Positions 46,040-53,845 of a stretch of 64,000 nucleotides of DNA are shown one piece after another. Under the pieces are notes generated by a model. It worked only from the letters and a program-made list of their open reading frames with translations. It was not told the DNA's origin and did not search any database. The position numbers and the translations under genes were made by a program. The stretch lies in contig DGNO01000003.1 of NCBI GenBank assembly GCA_002389665.1, forward strand, positions 372,001 through 436,000, read 5' to 3'. Source of the stretch: Rhodobiaceae bacterium UBA4490 (GTDB lineage Bacteria > Pseudomonadota > Alphaproteobacteria > Parvibaculales > Parvibaculaceae). Position 1 is the first letter of the stretch, and every line of letters begins with the position of its first letter.

Positions 46040-48724
46040 ATGAGCCCCAAGACCATCGCCCGCCGCCTGCCCAGCGCCCTTCGTATCGGCATTTTCCTGC
46101 TTATCGTTCTGCCGCTCATGATCGCGGCCAATATTGCGGTCTGGAGCGCCATCCATCAGCCGCGCAGCACGCAAGGCTGGACAGGTGAGATTGTCGGTTT
46201 TGCCTTCAGCCCTTTTCAGGCCGGGCAGAACCCGGAAGATCTGCTCTATCCAAGCGCGGAGGAAATCCGCCGCGACTTGCAGGTGCTCGGCCCCAAGGCG
46301 CAAGCGATCCGTACTTATGAAACGGGCTATGGCTTCGACAAAATTCCCGAAATCGCCGCCGAGTTCGATCTCTCCGTTGCCCTCGGCGCCTGGATCGGGC
46401 GCAACGAAGCGCGCAACGAACAGGAAATCGCCCGCCTGACGCCCACCGCCTTCCGGCGCAATGTGGTGCGCGTGGTGGTGGGCAACGAAGCCTTGCTTCG
46501 CCGCGACGTAACGGTGGACGAGCTCATTAGCTATATCCGCCGCGTCAAAAAGACCGTGTGGAAGCCGGTCAGTACCGCCGAGCCCTGGCATGTCTGGCTC
46601 GATCATCCCGAGCTCGTCAAGGAAGTCGATTATCTGGCGGTGCACATCCTTCCCTACTGGGAAGGAGTGAGCGTTGATAAAGCCGTCGACTATGTGTTCG
46701 ACCGGATCGGCGATCTGAGAAAAGCCTATCCCGGCAAACCCATCGTGGTCACGGAAGTCGGCTGGCCGAGCCGCGGGCGCATCATTCCGCGCCGTTCCTT
46801 TGCCGGCATCAGCGAGGAGACGCTGGAAGAAGAAGCCGTTCCTTCCCTTGTCAATCAGGCCAAATTCATGCGCACCTTCCTCAACCGGGCGAAGGATGCG
46901 GAGATCACCTATTATGTGATGGAAGCCTTCGACCAGCCCTGGAAGGCGAATGAAGAAGGCGCGGCAGGCGGCTATTGGGGCATTTACGATGTGATGCGCG
47001 CGCCGAAATTCCCGATGTCGGGCGGCGTCGTCGAATATACGGATTGGCGCTTCTGGGCGGCGATTGCCGCCGGGCTCTCGCTCATCCCTGCTGTGCTTCT
47101 GCTGCTCGGGCGGCGGCACATGCACCCGGCAGGGCAGATTTTCTTTGCCGCGCTCGTACAGCTTGGCGGGGCGGCCATTGCCTGGTCGGCGCTCAGTTTC
47201 AGCGGCATTTATCTTACCCCCGGCCAGACGATTGCCTGGTCGGTGCTCTTTGCCGCGCAGGGGCTCCTGCTTGTCGTGCTGATCACCGAGGCGGTCGAGC
47301 TTGTCGAAGCGCTTTGGGGGCGCACCGGCAAACGGCATGAGGAGCTCATCGCCCATCTTGGCAGCGCCGCCGACCATTTGCCGAAAGTCTCCATCCACGT
47401 GCCGATCCATAACGAGCCGCCGCATATGGTGCGCGAGACGCTGGCCGCGCTCGCCCGGCTCGATTATCCCGATTTCGAAGTTCTGGTGATCGACAACAAC
47501 ACGAAGGATCCGGAGGTTTGGAAGCCGGTGGAGGCCGAATGCGCGCGCCTCGGCGAGCGGTTCCGCTTTTTCCATCTCGACCCCTGGCCGGGTTACAAGG
47601 CAGGCGCTCTTAACTTCGCGCGCAGCCAGACGGCGGAAGATGCGGACGTCATTGCCGTTATCGACAGCGACTATCAGGTCTCGCCCGACTGGCTGAAAAC
47701 GCTCTGCCCGCATTTCGCCGATCCCGATGTCGGCTTCGTGCAGGCCCCGCAGGATTACCGCGATGCGGGCCAGTCGCTTTTTAAGACCATGACCTATTGG
47801 GAATATGCCGGCTTCTTCCATATCGGCATGGTGCTGCGCGACCGCTATAACGCCGTCATCCAGCACGGCACCATGACCATGGTGCGCAAAACCGCGCTTG
47901 ATGAAGTGGGCGGCTGGGCAGAATGGTGCATTTGCGAGGATGCCGAGCTCGGCCTCAAACTTTACCGTGCAGGCTATGGCTCGGTTTATGTCAACCGCTC
48001 TTTCGGCAAAGGCCTGACGCCGGACACGCTCGGCGCTTATATGACCCAGCGCTTCCGCTGGGCTTATGGCGCCGTGCAGATCATGAAACATCACATGCGT
48101 GCCTTCCTGCCGGGCAGCGGCTCAGGGCTTAATGCCGCGCAGAAATATTACTTCTTTGCCGGCTGGCTGCCCTGGTTCGCCGACGCGCTGGCGCTTGCCT
48201 TCACCGCGGCGAGCATTGCGGTTTCCGCCTGGGCACTCTGGTCACCCGAGGCCATGCCGCTCCCCGTCGCCGCCTTCATGGTGCCGACCATCGGCAGTTT
48301 CCTGTTCAAGGTCATCCGTTCGCTCTGGCTTTATCTGCAGCGGGTGCGCTGCGGGCTCGGGCAAAGCCTCGGCGCGGCGCTTGCCGCCCTGGCGCTCACC
48401 CACACGGTCGCCAAGGCCGTTGCGATCGGCATTTTCACGAGCGGGCGGCCTTTCGTGCGCACGCCCAAATGCGAAGACCGCGCCGCCTTCTCCGCCATCT
48501 TCATTCAGGTGCGCGATGAAGCGATCATGCTCGCCGTGCTTTGGGGCCTCGGCATCGCTTTCCTTTTCCACCCGATGTTCCAGGACTCGCTCTCGCGTCT
48601 CTGGGTCGCGGTGCTTGCCGTCCAGTCGCTGCCCTATCTCGCCTCGGTGCTGACATCCGTTATCAGTATCCTGGCGCGCGAAAGGGAAAGTCAGCCGGTA
48701 GCGGCATCTGTCGCCGGGGAATAG
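46040..48724 (+). CDS. NdvB-like GH17-GT2 fusion, membrane beta-glucan synthase
   Basis: The 894-residue protein has an N-terminal membrane anchor, then a GH17-like domain (about residues 45-330) with VVVGNEALLRRD and VVTEVGWPSRGR, which supply the acid/base and nucleophile Glu. Three membrane segments precede the GT2 domain, with ADVIAVIDSDYQVSPDWL (D-x-D), CEDAELGLKLYRAG and QRFRWAYGAVQIMKHH (QxxRW). Further C-terminal membrane segments follow. Such GH17-GT2 proteins are the NdvB type of Pseudomonas and Bradyrhizobium, where the GH17 part is a transglycosylase acting on beta-1,3-glucan. It probably makes and reshapes a periplasmic or cyclic beta-glucan. I chose the ATG at 46040; a GTG at 45989 would add 17 residues. 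Confidence 0.92.
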   Translation: MSPKTIARRLPSALRIGIFLLIVLPLMIAANIAVWSAIHQPRSTQGWTGEIVGFAFSPFQAGQNPEDLLYPSAEEIRRDLQVLGPKAQAIRTYETGYGFDKIPEIAAEFDLSVALGAWIGRNEARNEQEIARLTPTAFRRNVVRVVVGNEALLRRDVTVDELISYIRRVKKTVWKPVSTAEPWHVWLDHPELVKEVDYLAVHILPYWEGVSVDKAVDYVFDRIGDLRKAYPGKPIVVTEVGWPSRGRIIPRRSFAGISEETLEEEAVPSLVNQAKFMRTFLNRAKDAEITYYVMEAFDQPWKANEEGAAGGYWGIYDVMRAPKFPMSGGVVEYTDWRFWAAIAAGLSLIPAVLLLLGRRHMHPAGQIFFAALVQLGGAAIAWSALSFSGIYLTPGQTIAWSVLFAAQGLLLVVLITEAVELVEALWGRTGKRHEELIAHLGSAADHLPKVSIHVPIHNEPPHMVRETLAALARLDYPDFEVLVIDNNTKDPEVWKPVEAECARLGERFRFFHLDPWPGYKAGALNFARSQTAEDADVIAVIDSDYQVSPDWLKTLCPHFADPDVGFVQAPQDYRDAGQSLFKTMTYWEYAGFFHIGMVLRDRYNAVIQHGTMTMVRKTALDEVGGWAEWCICEDAELGLKLYRAGYGSVYVNRSFGKGLTPDTLGAYMTQRFRWAYGAVQIMKHHMRAFLPGSGSGLNAAQKYYFFAGWLPWFADALALAFTAASIAVSAWALWSPEAMPLPVAAFMVPTIGSFLFKVIRSLWLYLQRVRCGLGQSLGAALAALALTHTVAKAVAIGIFTSGRPFVRTPKCEDRAAFSAIFIQVRDEAIMLAVLWGLGIAFLFHPMFQDSLSRLWVAVLAVQSLPYLASVLTSVISILARERESQPVAASVAGE

Positions 48725-48777
48725 CGGCATAAATTTCTGCAAACTGTTTTTCAAATTCAGTTTCTTAACGCCGGGGA

Positions 48778-48809
48778 AAGCGGCCTCTCGATCGGGGGGC
48801 CGCTTTTTT
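48778..48809 (+). terminator. Terminator of the NdvB-like gene
   Basis: AAGCGGCC (48778-48785) pairs with GGCCGCTT (48798-48805). T6 follows directly. Confidence 0.85.
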
Positions 48810-48908
48810 CGTGGGGCTTTCGTCTTGAACGTGACGACGCGCCTGCTTGCCGGGAAAATGTCCGGCGCTTATAAACGCGCAGTCTCATTCCACCGGAAAG
48901 CATCTTTC

Positions 48909-49706
48909 ATGCAGCCTTTTGCCAGCGTTCTCAGCAGCCTTACCCCCGCCCAAGACGGCTTTGAAGGCACGATCACGCCCGACTGGCTGCAGGGGCGCAC
49001 GCTTTTCGGCGGCATGGGCGCGGCGCTTTGCCTGCACACGGCACGCAAACTGACGGGTGAGGAGCGCCCGCTGCGCTCCATGACGATTTCCTATATCGCG
49101 CCCGTCTCCCCGGACGCGCCGTTCGAGATTACCCCGCGGGTTTTACGCGAAGGGCGCAACGTGACGCAGGCAAGCGCGGAACTGCGCCAGAACGGCGCGA
49201 TCGCCACCGCCGCCAATTTCTGCTTTGCCAAGGACTTTCCTTCCGCGCTCAGCGGCGACGAAATGCCGATGCCCGCCCCGCGCCCGCCGGAAGAAAGCGA
49301 TCCGCTTCCCTTTTTCGAAGGCATGTCGCCTTCCTTCGCGCGGCATTTCGATATGCATTGGTCGCATGGCGCTTTTCCGGTGCAGGGCGCGGAGAAAGGC
49401 GACAATCTCGTCTGGGTCCGCCACAAGGATAACGTATCGGACGTGAAGGAAAGCGCCTTCATCGCCATGGCGGATGCCTTGCCGCCTTCGGCCATTTCCA
49501 TGCTGAGCAAACCCGCTCCGCTCTCCACACTGACCTGGCAGCTCAATATCCTCGATCCTTCCTTTGAAACCGAAGATCAATGGTGGCTGACCCATGCCCG
49601 CGTGCTCCACGCAGCCAATGGCTATGTCACGCAGGAAAGCCGTTTCTGGAACAGTGAAGGAAAGATTGCCGCCGCAGGCTGGCAGTCGGTCGCCGTTTTC
49701 GGCTGA
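48909..49706 (+). CDS. Acyl-CoA thioesterase, TesB-like double hot-dog
   Basis: The 265-residue protein begins MQPFASVLSSLTPAQDGFEG, then GRTLFGGMGAALCLHTARKL of the first hot-dog lobe and MTISYIAPVSPDAPFEITPR. The second lobe includes AMADALPPSAISMLSKPAPL and LTWQLNILD. The double hot-dog pattern fits the TesB/4HBT_3 thioesterase group. It is distinct from, and not closely alike by eye to, the other thioesterase at 33339. I chose the ATG at 48909; an upstream in-frame ATG would add 28 residues. It converges on the subtilase gene. Confidence 0.88.
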   Translation: MQPFASVLSSLTPAQDGFEGTITPDWLQGRTLFGGMGAALCLHTARKLTGEERPLRSMTISYIAPVSPDAPFEITPRVLREGRNVTQASAELRQNGAIATAANFCFAKDFPSALSGDEMPMPAPRPPEESDPLPFFEGMSPSFARHFDMHWSHGAFPVQGAEKGDNLVWVRHKDNVSDVKESAFIAMADALPPSAISMLSKPAPLSTLTWQLNILDPSFETEDQWWLTHARVLHAANGYVTQESRFWNSEGKIAAAGWQSVAVFG

Positions 49707-49710
49707 ACCT

Positions 49711-49736
49711 TTAAAAACACCCGCCCGGCAGGCGGG
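49711..49736 (-). terminator. Terminator overlapping the subtilase stop codon
   Basis: On the minus strand CCCGCC (49736-49731) pairs with GGCGGG (49725-49720), and TGTTTTTAA follows, covering the stop codon. It would end the sigma/subtilase operon. Confidence 0.55.
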
Positions 49737-51381
49737 CAAGCCCAAAGCCGAAGACCGGGTCATATCCCGGCGCGCCCAGATCTTCCGCATGGACCTTTAG
49801 CTGCGCGCGGACATGGGTAAGCGGATCGGCTCTGGCCTCCGCCGGGGCAGCGCTCACAAGCACCGCGCTAAGGGCGAGCACGAAAGGCGCGGCATAAGAC
49901 GTGCCCGAGCGATAGCTGCCGCCGCCTTGCGCTTTTGCCAGCCAAATATCGACGCCGGGCGCGGCAAAATCGACATAAGCGCCCTGATTGGCTTTCACGT
50001 AAATACGCCGCGCGGCATCAATGGCCGTCACCGCGATGACGCTGTCATAGGCGGCAGGATAAGCCGCCGGCGCGCCCGGCCCTTCATTGCCGGCGGCCGC
50101 AACAAAAAGCACGCCTTGGCGCGCGCTATAAGAAAGCCCTTCTTCAAGCAGCCTGTTGGGCGGCCCGGCAAGAGAAAGGTTCACATAGCGCACTTGGCGC
50201 GCCAGCAGCCAGTCGAGCGCGCTGAGAAACCTTGCCGCGCTTGCCTCTGCCGCCTCCGGCGGGCCGCTGAAAATATCCGCCGCATAAAGCCGCGCGCCCG
50301 GCAGAAGCCCCTGAAATCCCGTCTCCGATTTTCCTTCACCGATGAGAAGCGCGGCGATGCCGGTGCCATGATCGCTGCCCCGTCCGTCGCCTTCGCCGGA
50401 AAAGTCGCCAAGGGTGAGGCCCGCCGCCCCGCTCAACGCCGGATGAGCACCGTTCACGCCATCATCGATCATGCCGAAAGCAGCGCCTGCTTGAGCACCC
50501 GCGGATTTCGGACAGGCCGGGCTTTCCCAGCCGATCAGGCCGGGGGCAAAAAGTTTGGGGCCTGTGGAAAGACCATAGAGATGATTGAAGTCGGTTTGAG
50601 CTTCCGGGAAGGTGCGGCGCAATTCTTCCCGCGCTTCTGCGAGCGAGGCGCCTTCCTTCGGCGGGACGACGAAAAGCACACGGCCAAGAGACGGCAGCAG
50701 GATACGCTCGCGCACCTCAAAGCCCTCGGCGATAAGCCGGGCTTCTATGCGCGCGCTTTCCTCTTCTCCCGCCATCAAAATAAGATCGCGTGCTGCACCT
50801 TCTTGCCCGCTTATGGATGCCGCCCGCGCGCAAGCGGTAATCCGGGCGACAGATTGCGCGCCCTGCACATGCGCAGATGCTTGGGAAGGCGCGCTCAAAA
50901 GACCGCTGCGGGCTTTGAGCAGCAGAATTTCATAATTCGCACCGGGCGTAAGCGCCACATCGGCAGGAATGCGCACCAGGGCCTGCCCGTCCTGACGGCT
51001 GAGCTCATCGAGCGGCAAAAGCGCGCTGCCATCCCACATCATAAGCGCCCGGTCCCGCGTCGATGCGCCCTGCAAGGGTGCGCCTGTGAGAGTAAGGATT
51101 TGCCCCGGCACCGCGCAGCCGCTCACGGAAGACCGTCCGGGCTGAGGGGCAGGCAGCGAAGGAGAAGAGGGCTGGGACCCAGGTGACTGAGAGACGGGCG
51201 GCGGGGCGGCGGGGCTGAGGCCGCCCCGCTGCGGTGCAGGCGTGCCGGGCAAAGAAGATGCTGCTCCCTCACGTCCCGGCGCGGGCGTGCCTGGGCGAAG
51301 CGGTTCCTGCGCGCCAAGGAGCCCTGCCCCCGAAAGCAGGATGATCACCGCCAAAGCCGTTATGGAAAAAGACTGTCTCAT
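49711..51381 (-). CDS. Secreted S8 (subtilisin-like) serine peptidase, multidomain
   Basis: The 556-residue protein has a signal peptide (MRQSFSITALAVIILLSGAG), a Pro/Ser/Gly linker (about 25-88), then an IPT/TIG-like segment starting VPGQILTLTGAPLQGAS (about 91-165). A propeptide-like segment follows (about 200-275). The subtilase core has Asp306 (GMIDDGVNG), His338 (SDHGTGIA), Asn432 (AAAGNEGPG) and Ser495 (GTSYAAP), so the triad is complete. It ends at GGCF without an autotransporter. It acts outside the cytoplasm. It is the last of five same-strand genes and overlaps the anti-sigma gene by 4 bases, so it is probably part of that sigma pathway. Confidence 0.93.
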   Translation of the reverse strand: MRQSFSITALAVIILLSGAGLLGAQEPLRPGTPAPGREGAASSLPGTPAPQRGGLSPAAPPPVSQSPGSQPSSPSLPAPQPGRSSVSGCAVPGQILTLTGAPLQGASTRDRALMMWDGSALLPLDELSRQDGQALVRIPADVALTPGANYEILLLKARSGLLSAPSQASAHVQGAQSVARITACARAASISGQEGAARDLILMAGEEESARIEARLIAEGFEVRERILLPSLGRVLFVVPPKEGASLAEAREELRRTFPEAQTDFNHLYGLSTGPKLFAPGLIGWESPACPKSAGAQAGAAFGMIDDGVNGAHPALSGAAGLTLGDFSGEGDGRGSDHGTGIAALLIGEGKSETGFQGLLPGARLYAADIFSGPPEAAEASAARFLSALDWLLARQVRYVNLSLAGPPNRLLEEGLSYSARQGVLFVAAAGNEGPGAPAAYPAAYDSVIAVTAIDAARRIYVKANQGAYVDFAAPGVDIWLAKAQGGGSYRSGTSYAAPFVLALSAVLVSAAPAEARADPLTHVRAQLKVHAEDLGAPGYDPVFGFGLARLPGGCF

Positions 51382-51989
51382 TCGATTTCCACCGATTGCA
51401 CGAGTGTTTTCTTAGCGGCAAGCGCAGCGCGCAGCTCTTCAAGCGCATGGGCTTCAGCGCCACGCTTTACCAGCCGGTAAACACCGAGCGCCGAGGGGCC
51501 TTCCACGATTTCAAGACTGTGAGAGAGAAGCAGCGCGCGGATCTCGCCTTCCGTGGCGCCCGGCTCGAAAATAACCTGCAGCGTGCCCGCTTCGCTGAGG
51601 CCCGCCGTCCGGTAACTTCCTTCCTCTCCGGTTATCCGCGCGGCGGTAAAGCCGGTGATAACCGCAAGCGCCAAAGAAGCAGCCACGGCAAAGGCGCGCC
51701 CGGCTTTGGGCAAAGCGGCAAAGGAAAAACCGCCGCCGGTATTCCGCTCGGCGCGGATATCGCGCAAGAGCCGCTGCAGGCCCATGGCGCCGGGGCTCGC
51801 GAAATCTTCCGCGCCCTCTCTCACCCCGCTTTTGAGGGCTTTGAGAAACGCTTCTTCTGCCCTAGCGGCATCGCGCGTTTCTTCATCCGCCAGCAGCGCT
51901 GCTGCTGCTGCCTTCTCTTCCTCGCTCGCCGTGCCGATTACGGCGGCAGTGAGCCATTCTTCTTCTTCGCGTGTCAGGTCCCGTGTCAT
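51378..51989 (-). CDS. Putative membrane anti-sigma factor with propeptide-like periplasmic domain
   Basis: The 203-residue protein has an N-terminal cytoplasmic helical part (DLTREEEEWLTAAVIGTASE), a short bridge, one membrane segment (about residues 99-118, AFAVAASLALAVITGFTAA) and a periplasmic part. There is no zinc HxxxCxxC motif, so it is not a ZAS-type anti-sigma. The periplasmic end (GATEGEIRALLLSHSLEIVE, ALEELRAALAAKKTLVQSVE) shows the helix-strand-helix-strand pattern of I9-like subtilase propeptides. Its start overlaps the sigma stop (ATGA) and its stop overlaps the subtilase start. The anti-sigma role is inferred from context and topology. Confidence 0.75.
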   Translation of the reverse strand: MTRDLTREEEEWLTAAVIGTASEEEKAAAAALLADEETRDAARAEEAFLKALKSGVREGAEDFASPGAMGLQRLLRDIRAERNTGGGFSFAALPKAGRAFAVAASLALAVITGFTAARITGEEGSYRTAGLSEAGTLQVIFEPGATEGEIRALLLSHSLEIVEGPSALGVYRLVKRGAEAHALEELRAALAAKKTLVQSVEIE

Positions 51990-52552
51990 GCCGCTTCTCC
52001 CAATAGCAAGCCAAGGCATTTCTTCATGGCCTGCTTGGCATGATAGACGCGGGTCTTGATGGTGCCTTCCGGGCGGTCCATCACCTCGCCGATCCGGGCG
52101 TAGGAAAGCTCCTCGAAAAACGCCATATGCAGCACGAGGCGCTGCACATCCGGCAATTTGTCGAGACAGGTTTTCACATGGGCCGCTTCCTGCGCGCTTT
52201 GCAGAATATCCGCTGCGCCCGGCCCCTCATCGGCAATCTCGAAAGCTTCGTCATCAAGTGCCACATGCGTGCCCTTCTTCTTGCGAAGCCGGTCCACGGT
52301 TTTGTGAAACGCGATGCTCATCAACCAGGTGCTCACTTTCGATCGTCCTTCGAATTTACCGGCCTTGCGCCATACATCCATGAAGATCTCATGGAGTATG
52401 TCGGCCGCTTCGTGCGGATCGTTCAATTTGGAGCGGATAAAAGCGAAAAGACGTTTCTCGAACGTCTCGTAAAGGGCGGCAAACGCCTTCTCATCGCCCG
52501 CGGCAATCCGGGCGATGAGAAAACGCTGGCGATCTTCCTCGCTTTGGGACAT
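51986..52552 (-). CDS. ECF sigma factor
   Basis: The 188-residue protein has sigma region 2 (FAALYETFEKRLFAFIRSKL, then ADILHEIFMDVWRKAGKFEG, STWLMSIAFHKTVDRLRKKK) and region 4 (DVQRLVLHMAFFEELSYARI, RPEGTIKTRVYHAKQAMKKC). No region 1 or 3 is present. It directs polymerase to a specific promoter class. The next gene is a membrane protein overlapping by 4 bases, the normal place for its anti-sigma factor. The FN3-like gene lies 36 bases upstream. The regulon is unknown, but the adjacent envelope genes are the first candidates. Confidence 0.95.
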   Translation of the reverse strand: MSQSEEDRQRFLIARIAAGDEKAFAALYETFEKRLFAFIRSKLNDPHEAADILHEIFMDVWRKAGKFEGRSKVSTWLMSIAFHKTVDRLRKKKGTHVALDDEAFEIADEGPGAADILQSAQEAAHVKTCLDKLPDVQRLVLHMAFFEELSYARIGEVMDRPEGTIKTRVYHAKQAMKKCLGLLLGEAA

Positions 52553-52588
52553 ATGCCCTCCCCGGCGCAGACGCCTCGGCAGCGCCGA

Positions 52589-53845
52589 TTAAGGCGCCTT
52601 GAAAAAGCGCAGCGGCGAGCGGGCGATGACGCGGCCCCCGCCATCGATGGCCCGCACACGCCAGCGGTAGGTTTCACCCGGCTCAAGACGGGCAAAGCTG
52701 ATACCGGAGAGCGTCGTGCGGCTGGCTGCGCCCGGCACGAGCTTGCCGGCGACAAGCGGCGTGTCGAGATCGAAGGCGCCGAGCAGAAGTTCCGCGGAAG
52801 CCGGTGCCCGGGTGCCCGCGCTTGCGCCGTCCGGGGCAATGGGGAAGATTTCCACCTGATAGGCCTCAGCCCCGGCGGCAGGTTCCCAGGCGAAGATCGT
52901 GGCAGGTGTTACGCGCGTGCCTTCATCCGGCCCGATCAGGGAAATCTCATCCAGCGTCCGCCCGCCTTCTTCCGGCGAGATATAATAGCGCAGGCGCGGC
53001 AGATCGAAATTCAGCACCGGGCGGCGCACCACAAGGCGCACTTCATAGAGGCCGGCCATTTCATCGGGAAGTTTCGGGCTGACAAGGCGCACCTGGCCGC
53101 GCCCGGCGCTTGAAAGCTGCTGGCGCACGATGCCGAGGCTGCGCTCGAAATTGCCGCCGCCTTCAACGCGCGCCACGCGCCACTCCGCTTCCAGAATGCC
53201 GGAAGAAGTATAAGCGATTTCCGCCACAACGCGCGGACCTGCGCCCGTGTTGAAGATGCCCGTGCGGCTGCCATCCTCGAAGGAAAGCTCGATGCGCCGG
53301 AGCGAAAGCGCGCCTTGCGCATTGCCGCTGACGCTGAGCGCGGCATTGCCGCTTGCCGCCGAGCCGAAGGCCCCGACCGCCGGCGCCGAACCGACATCGG
53401 AAAATTCCCGCACGATCAAGGCCGGCCCGCTTGCCCGCGCAATCTGCCGGGCAATCGCCGGGGTGATCATCAGTGTTTCACTGAAGCTTAAAGTTTCCGG
53501 CGTGCCCACAAGAGGATTGGAAACTTTCTGCAGCAAGCCGGGCAATGTGGCGATGCGGTTGCCGCCCGCCCAGATTTCCGCTTGGGCCGAGCGCACCGTG
53601 CTCGGCTGGCCGCCGGTGCGGGGGCCCAGGCGCTGCACCGTCCAGTTGACGGTCACCGCACCGCCGCCCGTTGCCGGCACGGCGGCAGGAAGGGCTGCGG
53701 CGCTCACGCTTGTCACTTCCGCTTCAGCGCGCGTGCCGAGCAATGCCAGCACGAAGAGCGCGCCCAGAAGCGCGCGCAGGGCAAAGCCGCCCACCTTAGC
53801 GATAACGGACAGGGGCCTGGATGCGGAAGACCGCGTAGGTTTCAT
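52589..53845 (-). CDS. Exported protein with C-terminal FN3-like domain, unknown function
   Basis: The 418-residue protein starts MKPTRSSASRPLSVIAKVGG with a signal peptide ending near TRAEA-EVT. The middle is beta-rich with no known family (AVTVNWTVQRLGPRTGGQPS, LSFSETLMITPAIARQIARA). The end (TPATIFAWEPAAGAEAYQVE, PGETYRWRVRAIDGGG) is a typical FN3-like strand pattern. Its start overlaps the upstream barrel gene's end by about 50 bases. A GTG at 53794, just after that stop, is an alternative start that would keep the signal peptide. It lies in the sigma operon, so it may be an outer-envelope partner. Confidence 0.8.
   Translation of the reverse strand: MKPTRSSASRPLSVIAKVGGFALRALLGALFVLALLGTRAEAEVTSVSAAALPAAVPATGGGAVTVNWTVQRLGPRTGGQPSTVRSAQAEIWAGGNRIATLPGLLQKVSNPLVGTPETLSFSETLMITPAIARQIARASGPALIVREFSDVGSAPAVGAFGSAASGNAALSVSGNAQGALSLRRIELSFEDGSRTGIFNTGAGPRVVAEIAYTSSGILEAEWRVARVEGGGNFERSLGIVRQQLSSAGRGQVRLVSPKLPDEMAGLYEVRLVVRRPVLNFDLPRLRYYISPEEGGRTLDEISLIGPDEGTRVTPATIFAWEPAAGAEAYQVEIFPIAPDGASAGTRAPASAELLLGAFDLDTPLVAGKLVPGAASRTTLSGISFARLEPGETYRWRVRAIDGGGRVIARSPLRFFKAP

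Noticed and set aside
45962..48094. A 710-codon minus-strand open frame opposite the GH17-GT2 gene
   Set aside because: The plus-strand product has clear GH17 and GT2 motifs across this length, so the antisense frame is a GC artefact.
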